Shown here piece after piece: positions 50,643 through 60,397 of a DNA stretch of 64,000 nucleotides (its first letter is position 1; every line of letters starts with the position of its first letter). The position numbers were made by a program, and so were the translations under genes. The stretch lies in NCBI GenBank assembly GCA_965214235.1, contig CBDCBH010000003.1, forward strand, positions 1,984,001 through 2,048,000, written 5' to 3'. Below the pieces are notes generated by a model. The model was not told the DNA's origin. It saw nothing but the letters and a program-made list of their open reading frames with translations, and searched no databases. This DNA is from Ilyomonas sp965214235 (lineage in GTDB: Bacteria; Bacteroidota; Bacteroidia; Chitinophagales; Chitinophagaceae).

Positions 50643-51062
50643 TTAAAAATTGTGTAAGCTGGTAGTAATATTATCATTAGCAACCATTAGAATCACCTCG
50701 TTCAGCAATGGCTTTGAAATAAAATCTTTTACAAGCTTACTGGCTTTTGCCTTTTCTATGTCATTTGGGTTTATGGAAGAAGATAGCATATAGATTATAA
50801 TGTTATTTTTTATATCATCACTGAAGTTTTCAAACCGTTCTAAAAACTGCCAGCCGTTTATGTTTGGCATATTTATATCAAGAAACAGTATAGTAGGCCG
50901 TATATTTTTTGTAAACTCATCATTAATAAAGGCAAGCGCTTTTTCCGGTATAAGAAAGCTATTAATTTGTACTTCCCCCAATGCTTTTTTCAGGTTAAAG
51001 GTGCAAATATTAATGTTCCACAGATCATCGTCAACAACAATGAAATTTTTGATTGTTCTCAT
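50643..51062 (-). CDS. Response regulator, single receiver domain
   Basis: A 139-residue REC protein without output domain. Features: NFIVVDDDLWNINICTFNLKK (acidic pocket), TILFLDINMPNINGWQFLERF (phospho-Asp), YMLSSSINPNDIEKAKASKLVKDFISKPL (Ser/Thr switch and Lys). It overlaps the preceding large kinase gene by 4 bp (51059-51062), so it is translated with it and is the likely phosphate acceptor. The next similar gene (49970) is broken. Confidence 0.93.
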   Translation of the reverse strand: MRTIKNFIVVDDDLWNINICTFNLKKALGEVQINSFLIPEKALAFINDEFTKNIRPTILFLDINMPNINGWQFLERFENFSDDIKNNIIIYMLSSSINPNDIEKAKASKLVKDFISKPLLNEVILMVANDNITTSLHNF

Positions 51063-54000
51063 AACTCGAATACGATTTTAAAAGTGGTTCCTTTGTTTAC
51101 TTCACTGTCTATGCTTATTCTTCCGCCGATGGCTTCCACCTGCGTTTTTACCATGTATAAGCCCATGCCTTTGCCTTCTATATTGGTATGGAAGCGTTTG
51201 TACAATCCAAACACATCTTCGCCTCTTAGTGTAAGATCGATACCCATTCCGTTATCTGTAAATAATATGATAATGCTATTGTTTACCAACCGGCTTTTAA
51301 TTGTAATGACACAGGGTACTTGTTGCCGGCGGTATTTGATGCTATTTAAAATGAGGTTGTAAAAAATACTGTATATGTAGCTTCTGATAGTAAAAAGCTC
51401 ATTCACTTCAGAAAAATCGTAGCTAATGTGTATATCATCAGCAATAATATGTTTGATACTTACTTTTATATCCTTCACAAACGTTGAAAAATGAACAGTT
51501 TCTTCTAATTCTTTGTGTTCTTTTTTTACCTGGAGAATATGGTTCAGGTCTCTTATAACTGTATCCAGCTTTGCTACAGACTCTATAATGCCATTGTTTA
51601 GCTGATCTCTATCTTCTGTAATTAAATTCGGCTCAACCATCATACCGGCTATGCCCAAAATATTTGCAACGGGAGCGCGAAGGTTATGAGAAACAATATA
51701 GGCAAATTGTTCAAGGCTTTTATTTCTTATTACCAGATCGTTAAGCAACCGGGTGCGCTCTCTGCTGTTTTGCTCAAGCTTTAATTCCTGCTGTTTTGCT
51801 ATCGTTATATCTTTTATGGTTCCAATAATCTTTAGGGGTTGCTTTGTAGTCTCATCTTTTATCAATTTTGCATCCCGGCATACCCATTTTACAGTGCCAT
51901 CCGGTGTGATAATACGATGCTCAACTTTGTAATATGAAGCCTTGCCGTTGAATATGGTTTCTGATGCTTTTGTTACGATCTCAACATCATCGGGATGGGT
52001 AAGTTTGATAAACAGCTCATAGGTCATTCCATCAAAGTCAGGATCAAATCCGGCAATACGCAAAGTTTCTGCAGAACAAACAATCGCGTTTGATTTTATT
52101 TCAGTACCACTAACAATATTGCGATGCCAGCTGCCAATCTGTGCCATGCTTTGAGAAGCCAGTAACTGCTCCTGCATTTCCAGCATTTTTTCTTCTGACA
52201 GTTTTCTTTCTGTAATATCTACATGCAACACCACGGCACCTTCTCCTACTTTATTCATAAGTGGAGACACAATGGCATTAAACCATCTTTTTACCGAAGG
52301 AGAATCGCATGGATATTCCATAGAGAATTGTTTCGCTTCACCATCTATTATTTTCTTTATATTTTCAGCTATCAGATTTCCATAATAACGGTCTGTACCT
52401 TCAGTGTTTTCCGACGCCTCAATATAATTTTGACCTATCCAGCTTTTTCCTTCTTTTGCCCCGTTTTCTCTGCCAAATTTTAGCCATGAATCGTTTACTT
52501 CAAATATATTTCCCTGGTTATCTAGCAGCGCTATATGTGGCGGCAGCGCATTTAAAATAGCCGTCTGTTGCTCATTTGCTTTTTGAAGTTGCTCCTTTTG
52601 CTCAAATAAGATGGCTTCTGCTTTTTTCCTTTCGGTGATATCCGTAGCAATGCCAATAATGCCAATTAGTTTATTGTCCTTGTCTACCAGAGGGGTATCC
52701 GTAACAAAGGCCATAAATTTGGTTCCGTCTTTTCTTTGCATCAACAACTCGCCCGACCAGCTATTGCCTTTAAATAATTCGTCAAAACCCGCCAGCGCCA
52801 CTTCTTTCATTTCTTCTGCGGGGCCATAATTGATAATGTGCTTGCCTATCTGTTCTTCTGCCGTCCACCCAAAGGTTCTTTCTGTTGCTTTATTACAGTA
52901 TGTGATAATGCCGTTCAGGTCGATACAGACTACCGACTGTCCAATGTTTTTTAAAATTTCTGCTTTAAACAGGTTACTTTCTTCTATCGCTTTTCGTTCC
53001 GTAATATCTGTAACCATAGCCAGCGCACCTTTATAGCAGCCTTCGCTGTCGAGTATAGGATTGGTAGAGATGTTAGTATATAAAAGTTTGCCGTCCTTTG
53101 TTATAAAGGTTAGATCATGATTTTCACTTTCCCCGTTTTTTCTTCTTTCAATTTGTACGTATGATTTTTTTCGATCTTCTTCCTCCATAAACTCCTGTAT
53201 GGTTTTCCCTGTTATTTCGTTTTCAGCATAGCCAATCATGTCGCACATTTTTTGGTTCACAAAATCTGTAACGTTACGTTTATCTATCGTCCAGATGCCT
53301 TCCTGCGCTGTTTCTACAATCTGCCGGAAACGTTTTTCATCTTCGTCAATTTTATTACGGGATACTACTTGTTCAGTTACATCTATGGCAAAGCAAAAAA
53401 TACCGATTATCTTATCCTGCTCATTTCTATACGCCTGGTAAACAAAATTCAGATAAACAAAAGAGGATTTCCCATTGTTTTCATAGTCAAGGTTAATAAG
53501 AAATTCATTACCTGAAAATGTTTCACCGGTTTTATAAACCTCGTCAAGCAATTCGATAAATCCCTGCGATGATATTTCCGGCAATACTTGTTTTACCGTT
53601 TTACCAATAATATCTTTTCTTCCTATTAATCGCAGGTAGAGAGGATTAGCCATTTCAAATACATGATCCGGACCTTTTAAAACGCAAATACTCGTGGGTG
53701 CCCACAGGAACAAATCGTAAAACTGCCGTCTTTCATCAAGTAAGGCTTTTTCCAGCTTTTTTTTCTCGGTCGCGTCTTTAGCGATGCAATACAGCATTTT
53801 TGTATCATCATCCCAGCGCGCAGACCAAAGGATCGGTACGATACTCCCATTTTTATGGATATATCGGTTTTCAAATACAGTAACAGGATGACCGGCTACA
53901 ACATCAGTTGCAACTAGTATTGTGTTATCCACATCTTCGCTAAACACCAGGTCAATATAACGTTTACCGATCAACTCGTGCGGCTTATAACCCCAAATAC

Positions 54001-55327
54001 TTTCTGCCGCCTTACTTACATTGTAAAATTTCCCCTCTTCATCCATGCTACAAATCACATCTACCGAGGCATCCATAATTTTGTTTAACTCGCCCAGCGC
54101 CTGCTCTAATGCTTCAGTAGTAATGATTATTTCCTGCTCTGCTTGTTTACGTTTCGTTATATCGCGGATAATGATGGAATTTCTTTCTTCACTATAACTA
54201 CCATCTTTGTACTGGGTTGATGTAATTTCTATAGGAAAACAGGTTTTATCTTTGCGAACCCCTATAATTTCTCCTTTTGCCATTCCCGAACGCTGACGTT
54301 CCTGCAAAAATGGTTTTACTCTTTCATCATTTACATCTATAATGCCTTCCCTTCCGGCTTTACATACTTCTTCTTCTGTCATTTGGAACATATGGCAGGC
54401 AGCCGGGTTTGCTGCAAAAATTCGTCCATCGCTGCCTGTTAAAAGAATGCCATCCATACTCCTTTCAAAAAAAGACCGGTATTTTACCTCGCTTTCTTTT
54501 ATTGCCTGTTCTGCTTCCTTACTTTTAGTAATGTCCTGGTTTACGCCAATCATTTCTACTGCCTTCCCCAACTTATCTCTTTCAACTATTCCATTCGCTT
54601 TAATGTAGTGAACAGATAAATCCTTCCAGACAATTCTGAATTCCGTATCATACTGTTTTTCGCCCGATAATGCCAGTTGCATCTCTTCGTTCACGCGATG
54701 CTTATCTTCAGGGTGCAGTCTTTCCAGCCAGCCGTTGTAAATAGAACCCATTTCAGGTTCGCTGAGGTCATAAAGCTGGTACATACCTTCATCCCAACTT
54801 AAGATGCCCGTTACCAGGTTCCAGTCCCAAACGCCCATGCCTGCACTTTTAGTGGCAAGCAACAGTTTGTTCGACAACTGCACAAGCGCTTCTTTAGAAA
54901 CAGCTTCCTTTTCATACACCTCATTAATAGTTTGTTTACGATCTTTTTCAAACCTGTATTTGTCTATTGCATTCAGTATTACGTTGCGAAGGCGCTTCAG
55001 GCGATCTTTTAGTATATAATCGTCTGCGCCTTCTCTTACTATCGTCATAGCGACATCGTCCGTCATAGTAGCCGTGATGACAACAAAGGGGATGTTTAAA
55101 TTTTTCTGTTTAAGAATCCGCAATGCCTCAAAAGAGTTAAACGAAGGCAGGGTATGATCGCATAGAATAACATCCGGGTAAAATTCATCAAGCGCTTTCC
55201 TATATTCGCTTTCCGTATCTATTACCAGGTAATCAAAATCGATATTATTTTCTGTCAATTCCAATTTTACCAGTTCAGCATCAGCCGCCGAATCTTCTAA
55301 GTAGAGTATTCTATCCTTATTGCTCAT
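51059..55327 (-). CDS. Giant hybrid histidine kinase: REC, about eight PAS domains, HisKA-like, HATPase
   Basis: A 1422-residue cytoplasmic sensor kinase without membrane segments. Residues 1-125 are a REC domain (ILYLEDSAADAELVKLEL, DVILCDHTLPSFNSFEALRIL, DDYILKDRLKRL). Then PAS/PAC units begin near 160, 280, 415, 545, 670, 795, 925 and 1060, e.g. GVWDWNLVTGILSWDEGMYQ and SFFERSMDGILLTGSDGRIF. The phospho-acceptor is in FAYIVSHNLRAPVANILG, near 1190-1210, and the ATPase domain from about 1290 has NLILNSIKYR, FTDNGMGIDL, and KGMGLYMVKTQVEAIGG. Overlaps of 4 bp link it to both neighbours. The REC at the N-terminus suggests it receives phosphate from an upstream kinase. The signal is unknown. 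Confidence 0.93.
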   Translation of the reverse strand: MSNKDRILYLEDSAADAELVKLELTENNIDFDYLVIDTESEYRKALDEFYPDVILCDHTLPSFNSFEALRILKQKNLNIPFVVITATMTDDVAMTIVREGADDYILKDRLKRLRNVILNAIDKYRFEKDRKQTINEVYEKEAVSKEALVQLSNKLLLATKSAGMGVWDWNLVTGILSWDEGMYQLYDLSEPEMGSIYNGWLERLHPEDKHRVNEEMQLALSGEKQYDTEFRIVWKDLSVHYIKANGIVERDKLGKAVEMIGVNQDITKSKEAEQAIKESEVKYRSFFERSMDGILLTGSDGRIFAANPAACHMFQMTEEEVCKAGREGIIDVNDERVKPFLQERQRSGMAKGEIIGVRKDKTCFPIEITSTQYKDGSYSEERNSIIIRDITKRKQAEQEIIITTEALEQALGELNKIMDASVDVICSMDEEGKFYNVSKAAESIWGYKPHELIGKRYIDLVFSEDVDNTILVATDVVAGHPVTVFENRYIHKNGSIVPILWSARWDDDTKMLYCIAKDATEKKKLEKALLDERRQFYDLFLWAPTSICVLKGPDHVFEMANPLYLRLIGRKDIIGKTVKQVLPEISSQGFIELLDEVYKTGETFSGNEFLINLDYENNGKSSFVYLNFVYQAYRNEQDKIIGIFCFAIDVTEQVVSRNKIDEDEKRFRQIVETAQEGIWTIDKRNVTDFVNQKMCDMIGYAENEITGKTIQEFMEEEDRKKSYVQIERRKNGESENHDLTFITKDGKLLYTNISTNPILDSEGCYKGALAMVTDITERKAIEESNLFKAEILKNIGQSVVCIDLNGIITYCNKATERTFGWTAEEQIGKHIINYGPAEEMKEVALAGFDELFKGNSWSGELLMQRKDGTKFMAFVTDTPLVDKDNKLIGIIGIATDITERKKAEAILFEQKEQLQKANEQQTAILNALPPHIALLDNQGNIFEVNDSWLKFGRENGAKEGKSWIGQNYIEASENTEGTDRYYGNLIAENIKKIIDGEAKQFSMEYPCDSPSVKRWFNAIVSPLMNKVGEGAVVLHVDITERKLSEEKMLEMQEQLLASQSMAQIGSWHRNIVSGTEIKSNAIVCSAETLRIAGFDPDFDGMTYELFIKLTHPDDVEIVTKASETIFNGKASYYKVEHRIITPDGTVKWVCRDAKLIKDETTKQPLKIIGTIKDITIAKQQELKLEQNSRERTRLLNDLVIRNKSLEQFAYIVSHNLRAPVANILGIAGMMVEPNLITEDRDQLNNGIIESVAKLDTVIRDLNHILQVKKEHKELEETVHFSTFVKDIKVSIKHIIADDIHISYDFSEVNELFTIRSYIYSIFYNLILNSIKYRRQQVPCVITIKSRLVNNSIIILFTDNGMGIDLTLRGEDVFGLYKRFHTNIEGKGMGLYMVKTQVEAIGGRISIDSEVNKGTTFKIVFEL

Positions 55328-55788
55328 TTTTGAATGTCTTTATATATCATGGGCTCGTTCATTAATATCCAATACAAACCAAGCTCGCTTACCGCTTTGG
55401 CAAACTGCGAAAACTCAACCGGCTTTACTACAAAGCTGTTTACACCCAGCTCGTAGCTTTCAATAATATCCTGCTCTTCCTTAGACGACGTCATAATGAC
55501 CACGGGGATATGCTTCGTATAGCTGTTAGCTTTTACCTGGCGCAATACCTCTATGCCATATACCCGCGGCATTTTAATATCGAGCAGGATTACCTTCGGA
55601 ACTTTTTTGATATCCCGCCCCGCAAACTGGCCGGTTCCAAAAAGAAAATCGAGCGCTTCTACGCCGTCTTTCACATGCAGCAAATGGTTGTCTAATTTTA
55701 CTTCACTAAGTGCCCAGATAGCCAGTTCTGCATCGCTCATATTGTCTTCTACCAGTAGAATTTCTACATCATCGTAATTGTTGTTCAT
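55324..55788 (-). CDS. Response regulator, Rcp1-like receiver
   Basis: A 154-residue single REC domain. Features: VEILLVEDNMSDAELAIWAL (acidic pocket), KVPKVILLDIKMPRVYGIEVLRQVKAN (phospho-Asp), IPVVIMTSSKEEQDIIESYELGVNSFVVKPVEF (Ser/Thr and Lys). The extended loop before the phospho-Asp strand (FGTGQFAGRDIKK) is typical of the Rcp1 class paired with phytochrome-like PAS kinases. It overlaps the kinase before it and the giant kinase after it by 4 bp each, so it may relay phosphate between them. Confidence 0.93.
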   Translation of the reverse strand: MNNNYDDVEILLVEDNMSDAELAIWALSEVKLDNHLLHVKDGVEALDFLFGTGQFAGRDIKKVPKVILLDIKMPRVYGIEVLRQVKANSYTKHIPVVIMTSSKEEQDIIESYELGVNSFVVKPVEFSQFAKAVSELGLYWILMNEPMIYKDIQK

Positions 55789-56966
55789 AATCGTGTAATG
55801 TTTTTCGGAATGCTGAAATAAAAGGTAGCTCCTTCGTTCAATACAGATTCTGTCTTTATTTCGCCGCCATGTTTGCTTACGATTCGTTTTGCCAGTGCAA
55901 GTCCCAAACCCGTTCCTTCAAATTCGTCTTGCCGGTGAAGACGCTGAAACACGCCAAATAAGTTATTTGAATATTTCATTTCGAACCCAGCTCCGTTGTC
56001 TTTTACATAGTATATATTCATTTCATCATCTTCCATAGCACCCGCAACAATCTCGGGGTTTGTTTTCTTAGACGAATACTTTATGGCATTGCCGAGCAAA
56101 TTGTACCATACCTGTTTCAGCATACTGGCATCGCCTTTACATTCGGGCATGTCGAGTATTCGAACCGCATACTTGTATGGCACTTCATTTTGCAGTAAAT
56201 CGTTCATACAGGTTTCCGCCATTCCTTTCATATTTATCGCGTTGGAAACAATTTCTAACCTTGCCATTCTCGAGAAGGTTAAGAGGTCATCTATCAGCAG
56301 CCCCATTAGTCTCGCTTTATCAACAATCACTTCAATCATTCTTTTCCCCTCGTTATCAAGTACCGCATCATACTTCTTTTTCAGCATGTTGCTAAAACCG
56401 CCAATGGCGCGCAGAGGGCTTCTTAAATCGTGCGATACAGAGTAAGAAAAAGCTTCCAGCTCCTTATTCACAACCAGCAGTTCTTTGGTTCGTTGCTTTA
56501 CCTTCTCTTCCAATTGCTCATGCAGTATTTTGTTGGTAACTTCCAGTCTCTTTTGAAAGTCTATATCGCGTGTAATTTTTATAAAACCATTTATGGTTTT
56601 ATCAGGGTTATAAGCGGTATTGATAATAGTATTCGTGTAGAACTCTGTCCCGTTCTTTTTACGTTTCAAAGTTTCAAACGCGTATCTGCCGTTCTTTTTA
56701 GCCCGGTCTAAATAGGTTTTTTGCTGCCCGTTTTGTATATATGCCAGTGTATATAATATAGATTCGTGTTTACCAATTATCTCCTCAAGTTTATAACCAT
56801 ACATGTACTCGGCGCCTTCATTCCAACTTATAATATGCCCCGTTGCATCCAGCATTATTATTGAATAATCTTTAAATTCAGACAGGAATTGTAAAAAGTC
56901 GCTGTTCATCTTTCGTTCACTTTCCAGTGGGGTTTCTATAAGCAAATGTTCCTGTATCAAGTCCAT
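55785..56966 (-). CDS. PAS-domain histidine kinase
   Basis: A 393-residue kinase without membrane segments. A PAS domain from about residue 28 (DYSIIMLDATGHIISWNEGAEYMYGYKLEEIIGKHE) with a PAC part (TINGFIKITRDID), then a coiled-coil linker (EQLEEKVKQRTKELLVVNKELEAF) and HisKA with FSYSVSHDLRSPLRAIGGFSNML. The HATPase domain has NLLGNAIKYSSKK, YYVKDNGAGFEMKY, and GTGLGLALAKRIVSKHGGEI. It is the first gene of the overlapping signalling operon. There are no clear promoter motifs upstream. Confidence 0.94.
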   Translation of the reverse strand: MDLIQEHLLIETPLESERKMNSDFLQFLSEFKDYSIIMLDATGHIISWNEGAEYMYGYKLEEIIGKHESILYTLAYIQNGQQKTYLDRAKKNGRYAFETLKRKKNGTEFYTNTIINTAYNPDKTINGFIKITRDIDFQKRLEVTNKILHEQLEEKVKQRTKELLVVNKELEAFSYSVSHDLRSPLRAIGGFSNMLKKKYDAVLDNEGKRMIEVIVDKARLMGLLIDDLLTFSRMARLEIVSNAINMKGMAETCMNDLLQNEVPYKYAVRILDMPECKGDASMLKQVWYNLLGNAIKYSSKKTNPEIVAGAMEDDEMNIYYVKDNGAGFEMKYSNNLFGVFQRLHRQDEFEGTGLGLALAKRIVSKHGGEIKTESVLNEGATFYFSIPKNITRL

Positions 56967-57447
56967 GTTTATTATAATTAAATGGTAGATAAAAGAAGTG
57001 AGAAGCCAACAGTGTTTACTTAAGACGTTTTTATACAGGGGGATATTAATACTTTGTCTATAAAGTAGGAGTTTATAAAGTGCTGATATTAAATTCCCTA
57101 AATGCTTACAAAACCGCGAACATATATCTTTTTACCAGTTTAAAAAGTTTAATTTAACCAGCGAAACAGCAAAAAATATGTAAGTAAAAGATATGTATTT
57201 TACACAATCATTTTTCCAGATAATTTATTTTAACTGCAAAGAAGAATGAGTAAAATGTTTGCGATGAATTAATAATAAAGGTAGATTTAATAAAGGTGGG
57301 AAATGTATTTTATTTATTAATATACATATAAATACTATAATTTATATCTTACAAGCAATATATTTTTTTAGGTTTATGTATGATGGCTGGATATATCTAA
57401 ACCCAGACGATTGATTTCACTACTTATCTTGCAGGCAAATTTGTTTA
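56967..57447. other. AT-rich divergent intergenic region
   Basis: About 480 bp between the kinase and the ketosynthase cluster. It is very AT-rich, with stops in all frames, and no recognisable RNA or long inverted repeat. Promoters for both directions should lie here; I could not place a clear TTTG/TAnnTTTG pair. Confidence 0.35.
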
Positions 57448-58572
57448 ATGAAGGATGTTTTTATTGTGGCTGATAATATTGTTTCTCCGCTTGGAAATAC
57501 AACAAAAGAAAACTTCTCCAAACTGATGAAAAATATCTCTGCAGTTAAACAACATTACAACAAACAAATGGCTGATGAGCCTTTTTGCGCTTCGTTGTTT
57601 AACGAAAAAAATTTCAAAACGGATAAGCGGTTTACAAAATTTGAGCAGTTATTAATTGCATCAATTAAAGAAGCGTTAGAACAAACTGATATTAATCCGG
57701 CAGATGAAAAAACATTGCTCATTATTTCAACAACAAAAGGAAATATCAGCTTGCTGGAAACGGAAGAATACAATTCATCATTGCAAAAAAGAATTGCTTT
57801 ACATACTTCAGCAAAATTGATCGCAGAAGAGTTTCATTTTACAAATCAACCATTGATTGTTTCCAACGCATGTATCTCAGGTGTGTTAGGAATTGTTACC
57901 GCTATGCGGTTGATAAGAGCCAACCAATACCAAAACATTGTTGTGGCCGGTGCAGACGTTATAACAAAATTTGTATTGTCGGGTTTTCAATCTTTCGGGG
58001 CACTCAGCAATGATATTTGTAAGCCTTTCGATAAAAACAGAGCAGGCATTAATTTGGGTGAAGGCGCAGCAACGGTTATTCTTTCATCGTACAAGAAATC
58101 AGATAATGACATTAAAGTAATGAGTGGTTCAGTAAGCAACGATGCCAATCACATTTCTGGTCCGTCAAGAACTGGCGATGAATTGTGTCAATCCATCCAT
58201 ATTGCAATGGCTGATGCAGGTTTATCTGCAGGTGATATAGATTTTATTTCAGCACACGGAACGGCAACTTTGTATAACGATGAAATGGAAGCAAAAGCTA
58301 TTGCATCAGCGAAGCTGGAATCATCGCCTGTAAATAGTTTGAAAGGTTATTACGGTCATACATTAGGTGCTGCGGGTTTAATTGAGTCCGTCATTTCAAT
58401 AAAGTCATTAAAACAAAACGTTGTTTTGCCCACAAAAGGTTTTGAACAAATCGGGGTTTCAAAACCAATTCATATCTGCAATGAAATAAAACAACTGCCT
58501 TTGCAGCACTGTTTAAAAACGGCATCAGGTTTTGGCGGTTGCAATGCAGCAGTAATTTTTGGTAAACAATAA
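57448..58572 (+). CDS. Beta-ketoacyl-ACP synthase (first of cluster)
   Basis: A 374-residue condensing enzyme of the FabF fold. The catalytic triad is present: Cys in LIVSNACISGVLGIV near residue 143, His in ISAHGTATLYNDEMEAKAI, and His in KGYYGHTLGAAGLIESV. It ends with ASGFGGCNAAVIFGK. It is somewhat shorter than FabF (about 410), as in aryl-polyene/flexirubin clusters. It overlaps the following gene by 14 bp. It would extend the acyl-ACP chain in polyketide-like synthesis. Confidence 0.9.
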   Translation: MKDVFIVADNIVSPLGNTTKENFSKLMKNISAVKQHYNKQMADEPFCASLFNEKNFKTDKRFTKFEQLLIASIKEALEQTDINPADEKTLLIISTTKGNISLLETEEYNSSLQKRIALHTSAKLIAEEFHFTNQPLIVSNACISGVLGIVTAMRLIRANQYQNIVVAGADVITKFVLSGFQSFGALSNDICKPFDKNRAGINLGEGAATVILSSYKKSDNDIKVMSGSVSNDANHISGPSRTGDELCQSIHIAMADAGLSAGDIDFISAHGTATLYNDEMEAKAIASAKLESSPVNSLKGYYGHTLGAAGLIESVISIKSLKQNVVLPTKGFEQIGVSKPIHICNEIKQLPLQHCLKTASGFGGCNAAVIFGKQ

Positions 58573-59200
58573 GCCTTTGTCAACAGAAAAATATATCATA
58601 ACAAGTTGCGTCATTAGTAAGAACACTGTTATCAAAAACAATGAGAAATTTTTTTCTTCTGATGCAGAAAACATTCAATCTTTTCTTTTACACGTATATC
58701 AATACTTACAAATTGATTATCCGAAATTTTATAAAATGGATAAGCTCAGTAAGCTTGGCTGGCTTGCATCGGAAGTGTTGTTAAAAGATGAATTTACCGT
58801 AAAAGAAATTGAGCAAACTAAAATTGGAATTGTTCTTACCAACGCCAATTCAAGTTTAGATGCAGATGAAAAGTATTTTCAATCTATTAAAGAAATAGCA
58901 AGCCCCGCTTTATTTGTATATACGTTGCCTAATATTGTCATGGGCGAAATCTGTATTCGCAATAAGTTTAAAGGCGAAAATTCTTTTTTTGTTTTTGACC
59001 AATTCAATGCAAAGTTTTTACAGCAATATGTTAGCGAACTTTTCAGCAATAACATTGTACAACTTTGTATTTGTGGCTGGCTTGATGTTTTGGATGAAAA
59101 TTATAAAGCTGTTTTGTTTTTAATTGCAGCAAAACCAAACGAAGAAACATTAGTATTTACAGAAGAAAATATGAACAGCATATTTAAAAGTTTAGAATGA
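58559..59200 (+). CDS. Short ketosynthase-related protein of pigment-type clusters
   Basis: A 213-residue protein with traces of a ketosynthase N-terminal half: MDKLSKLGWLASEVLL, IGIVLTNANSSLDADEKYFQSI, PALFVYTLPNIVMGEICIRNKF. There is no active-site Cys in the usual context and the C-terminal half is absent, so it is not a working synthase. Similar short proteins lie in flexirubin-type clusters, where the role is unknown. The start is a TTG at 58559 inside the previous gene, or a later TTG at 58577; no ATG fits. It overlaps the next gene by 4 bp. Confidence 0.7.
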   Translation: MVNNKPLSTEKYIITSCVISKNTVIKNNEKFFSSDAENIQSFLLHVYQYLQIDYPKFYKMDKLSKLGWLASEVLLKDEFTVKEIEQTKIGIVLTNANSSLDADEKYFQSIKEIASPALFVYTLPNIVMGEICIRNKFKGENSFFVFDQFNAKFLQQYVSELFSNNIVQLCICGWLDVLDENYKAVLFLIAAKPNEETLVFTEENMNSIFKSLE

Positions 59201-60396
59201 GTTCAAACGTATATATAGCGGGTTTGGGAATTATTTCCGCCATCGGAAATAATGTGTGCGAATGTATTTCATCATTAGAAGGCGAACGAGCCGGCATGAA
59301 TGATATTACTTATCTTAAAACAATTCATCAGAAAGAATTGCCTGTTGCCGAAGTAAAGATGAACAATGATGAACTGGCAGCCAAAGCTGGCTTATCAAAT
59401 AAAATTAGTCGCACCGCTTTATTAAGCATGATTGCAGCGAAAGAGGCTTTGCAGGATGCTTCGATTGCCAATATTCATAAACTGAGAACAGGATTCATTT
59501 CTGCAACTACTGTTGGCGGTATTGACAAAACCGAAAACTTTTTTCTGTCTTTTTTTCGTGATAAAAAATGGGGCGATTTGCACGACGTGGTGAATCATGA
59601 ATGTGGAAGAATAACAGAAATTGTTGCTGATAAATTGGGAATTACTCATTATACAAGCACTATCAGCACTGCCTGTTCTTCTTCTGCTAATTCAATAATG
59701 CTTGCAGCCAGGTTAATTAAAGCTGGAATGTTAGATGTTGTTGTAGCTGGCGGTGTGGATGCGCTCACAAAATTTACATTAAATGGTTTTCATACTTTAT
59801 TGATTGTAGACAAAGCATTTTGCAAGCCCTTTGATGAAGATAGAAACGGGTTGAATTTAGGTGAAGGCGCGGGTTATGTTGTGTTGGTTTCCGAACAAAT
59901 TGCCGGTACGCTTACAAAGGATTTGTATTGCGAGTTGAAAGGATATGCGAATGCGAATGATGCCTATCATCAAACAGCATCATCGCCTGATGGCACTGGT
60001 TCCTACCTGGCAATGCAGGGCGCTTTAAACAAGGCAAATCTTACGACTGATAAAATTAATTATATCAACTTACATGGAACAGGAACGCAGAACAACGATG
60101 AGTCTGAAGGAATCGCCATTGAAAGATTATTTAATCCGCATTATCCAAAAATGAGTTCAACAAAATCTTTTACAGGTCATACGCTTGGCGCGAGTGGTGG
60201 TATTGAAGCTGTGTTTTCCGCACTGTCAGTTAAGCACAATTATGTGTATCCAAACTTAAGATTACAAACGCCGATCAAAATATTTCCTTTTGCTGCAGAA
60301 AAAAAGTTTATCAAAAATCTGCCGATCCATAATGTTCTTTCCAATTCATTTGGTTTTGGCGGCAATTGTTCTTCATTAATATTTTCAAAGATATAA
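59197..60396 (+). CDS. Beta-ketoacyl-ACP synthase (second of cluster)
   Basis: A 399-residue FabF-like condensing enzyme with a full active site: Cys in STISTACSSSANSIMLAARL near residue 165, His in INLHGTGTQNNDESEGIAI, and His in TKSFTGHTLGASGGIEAVF. The end is NSFGFGGNCSSLIFSK. It overlaps the previous gene by 4 bp and is followed after 1 bp by a degenerate relative, so the two may form a KS/chain-length-factor pair as in aryl-polyene synthesis. Confidence 0.92.
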   Translation: MSSNVYIAGLGIISAIGNNVCECISSLEGERAGMNDITYLKTIHQKELPVAEVKMNNDELAAKAGLSNKISRTALLSMIAAKEALQDASIANIHKLRTGFISATTVGGIDKTENFFLSFFRDKKWGDLHDVVNHECGRITEIVADKLGITHYTSTISTACSSSANSIMLAARLIKAGMLDVVVAGGVDALTKFTLNGFHTLLIVDKAFCKPFDEDRNGLNLGEGAGYVVLVSEQIAGTLTKDLYCELKGYANANDAYHQTASSPDGTGSYLAMQGALNKANLTTDKINYINLHGTGTQNNDESEGIAIERLFNPHYPKMSSTKSFTGHTLGASGGIEAVFSALSVKHNYVYPNLRLQTPIKIFPFAAEKKFIKNLPIHNVLSNSFGFGGNCSSLIFSKI

Positions 60397-60397
60397 G

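Noticed and set aside
51059..55327. The giant kinase as a possible assembly chimera because of its length.
   Set aside because: The frame is continuous over 1422 codons, domains follow in a sensible order, and both ends overlap neighbours by 4 bp as in a normal operon.
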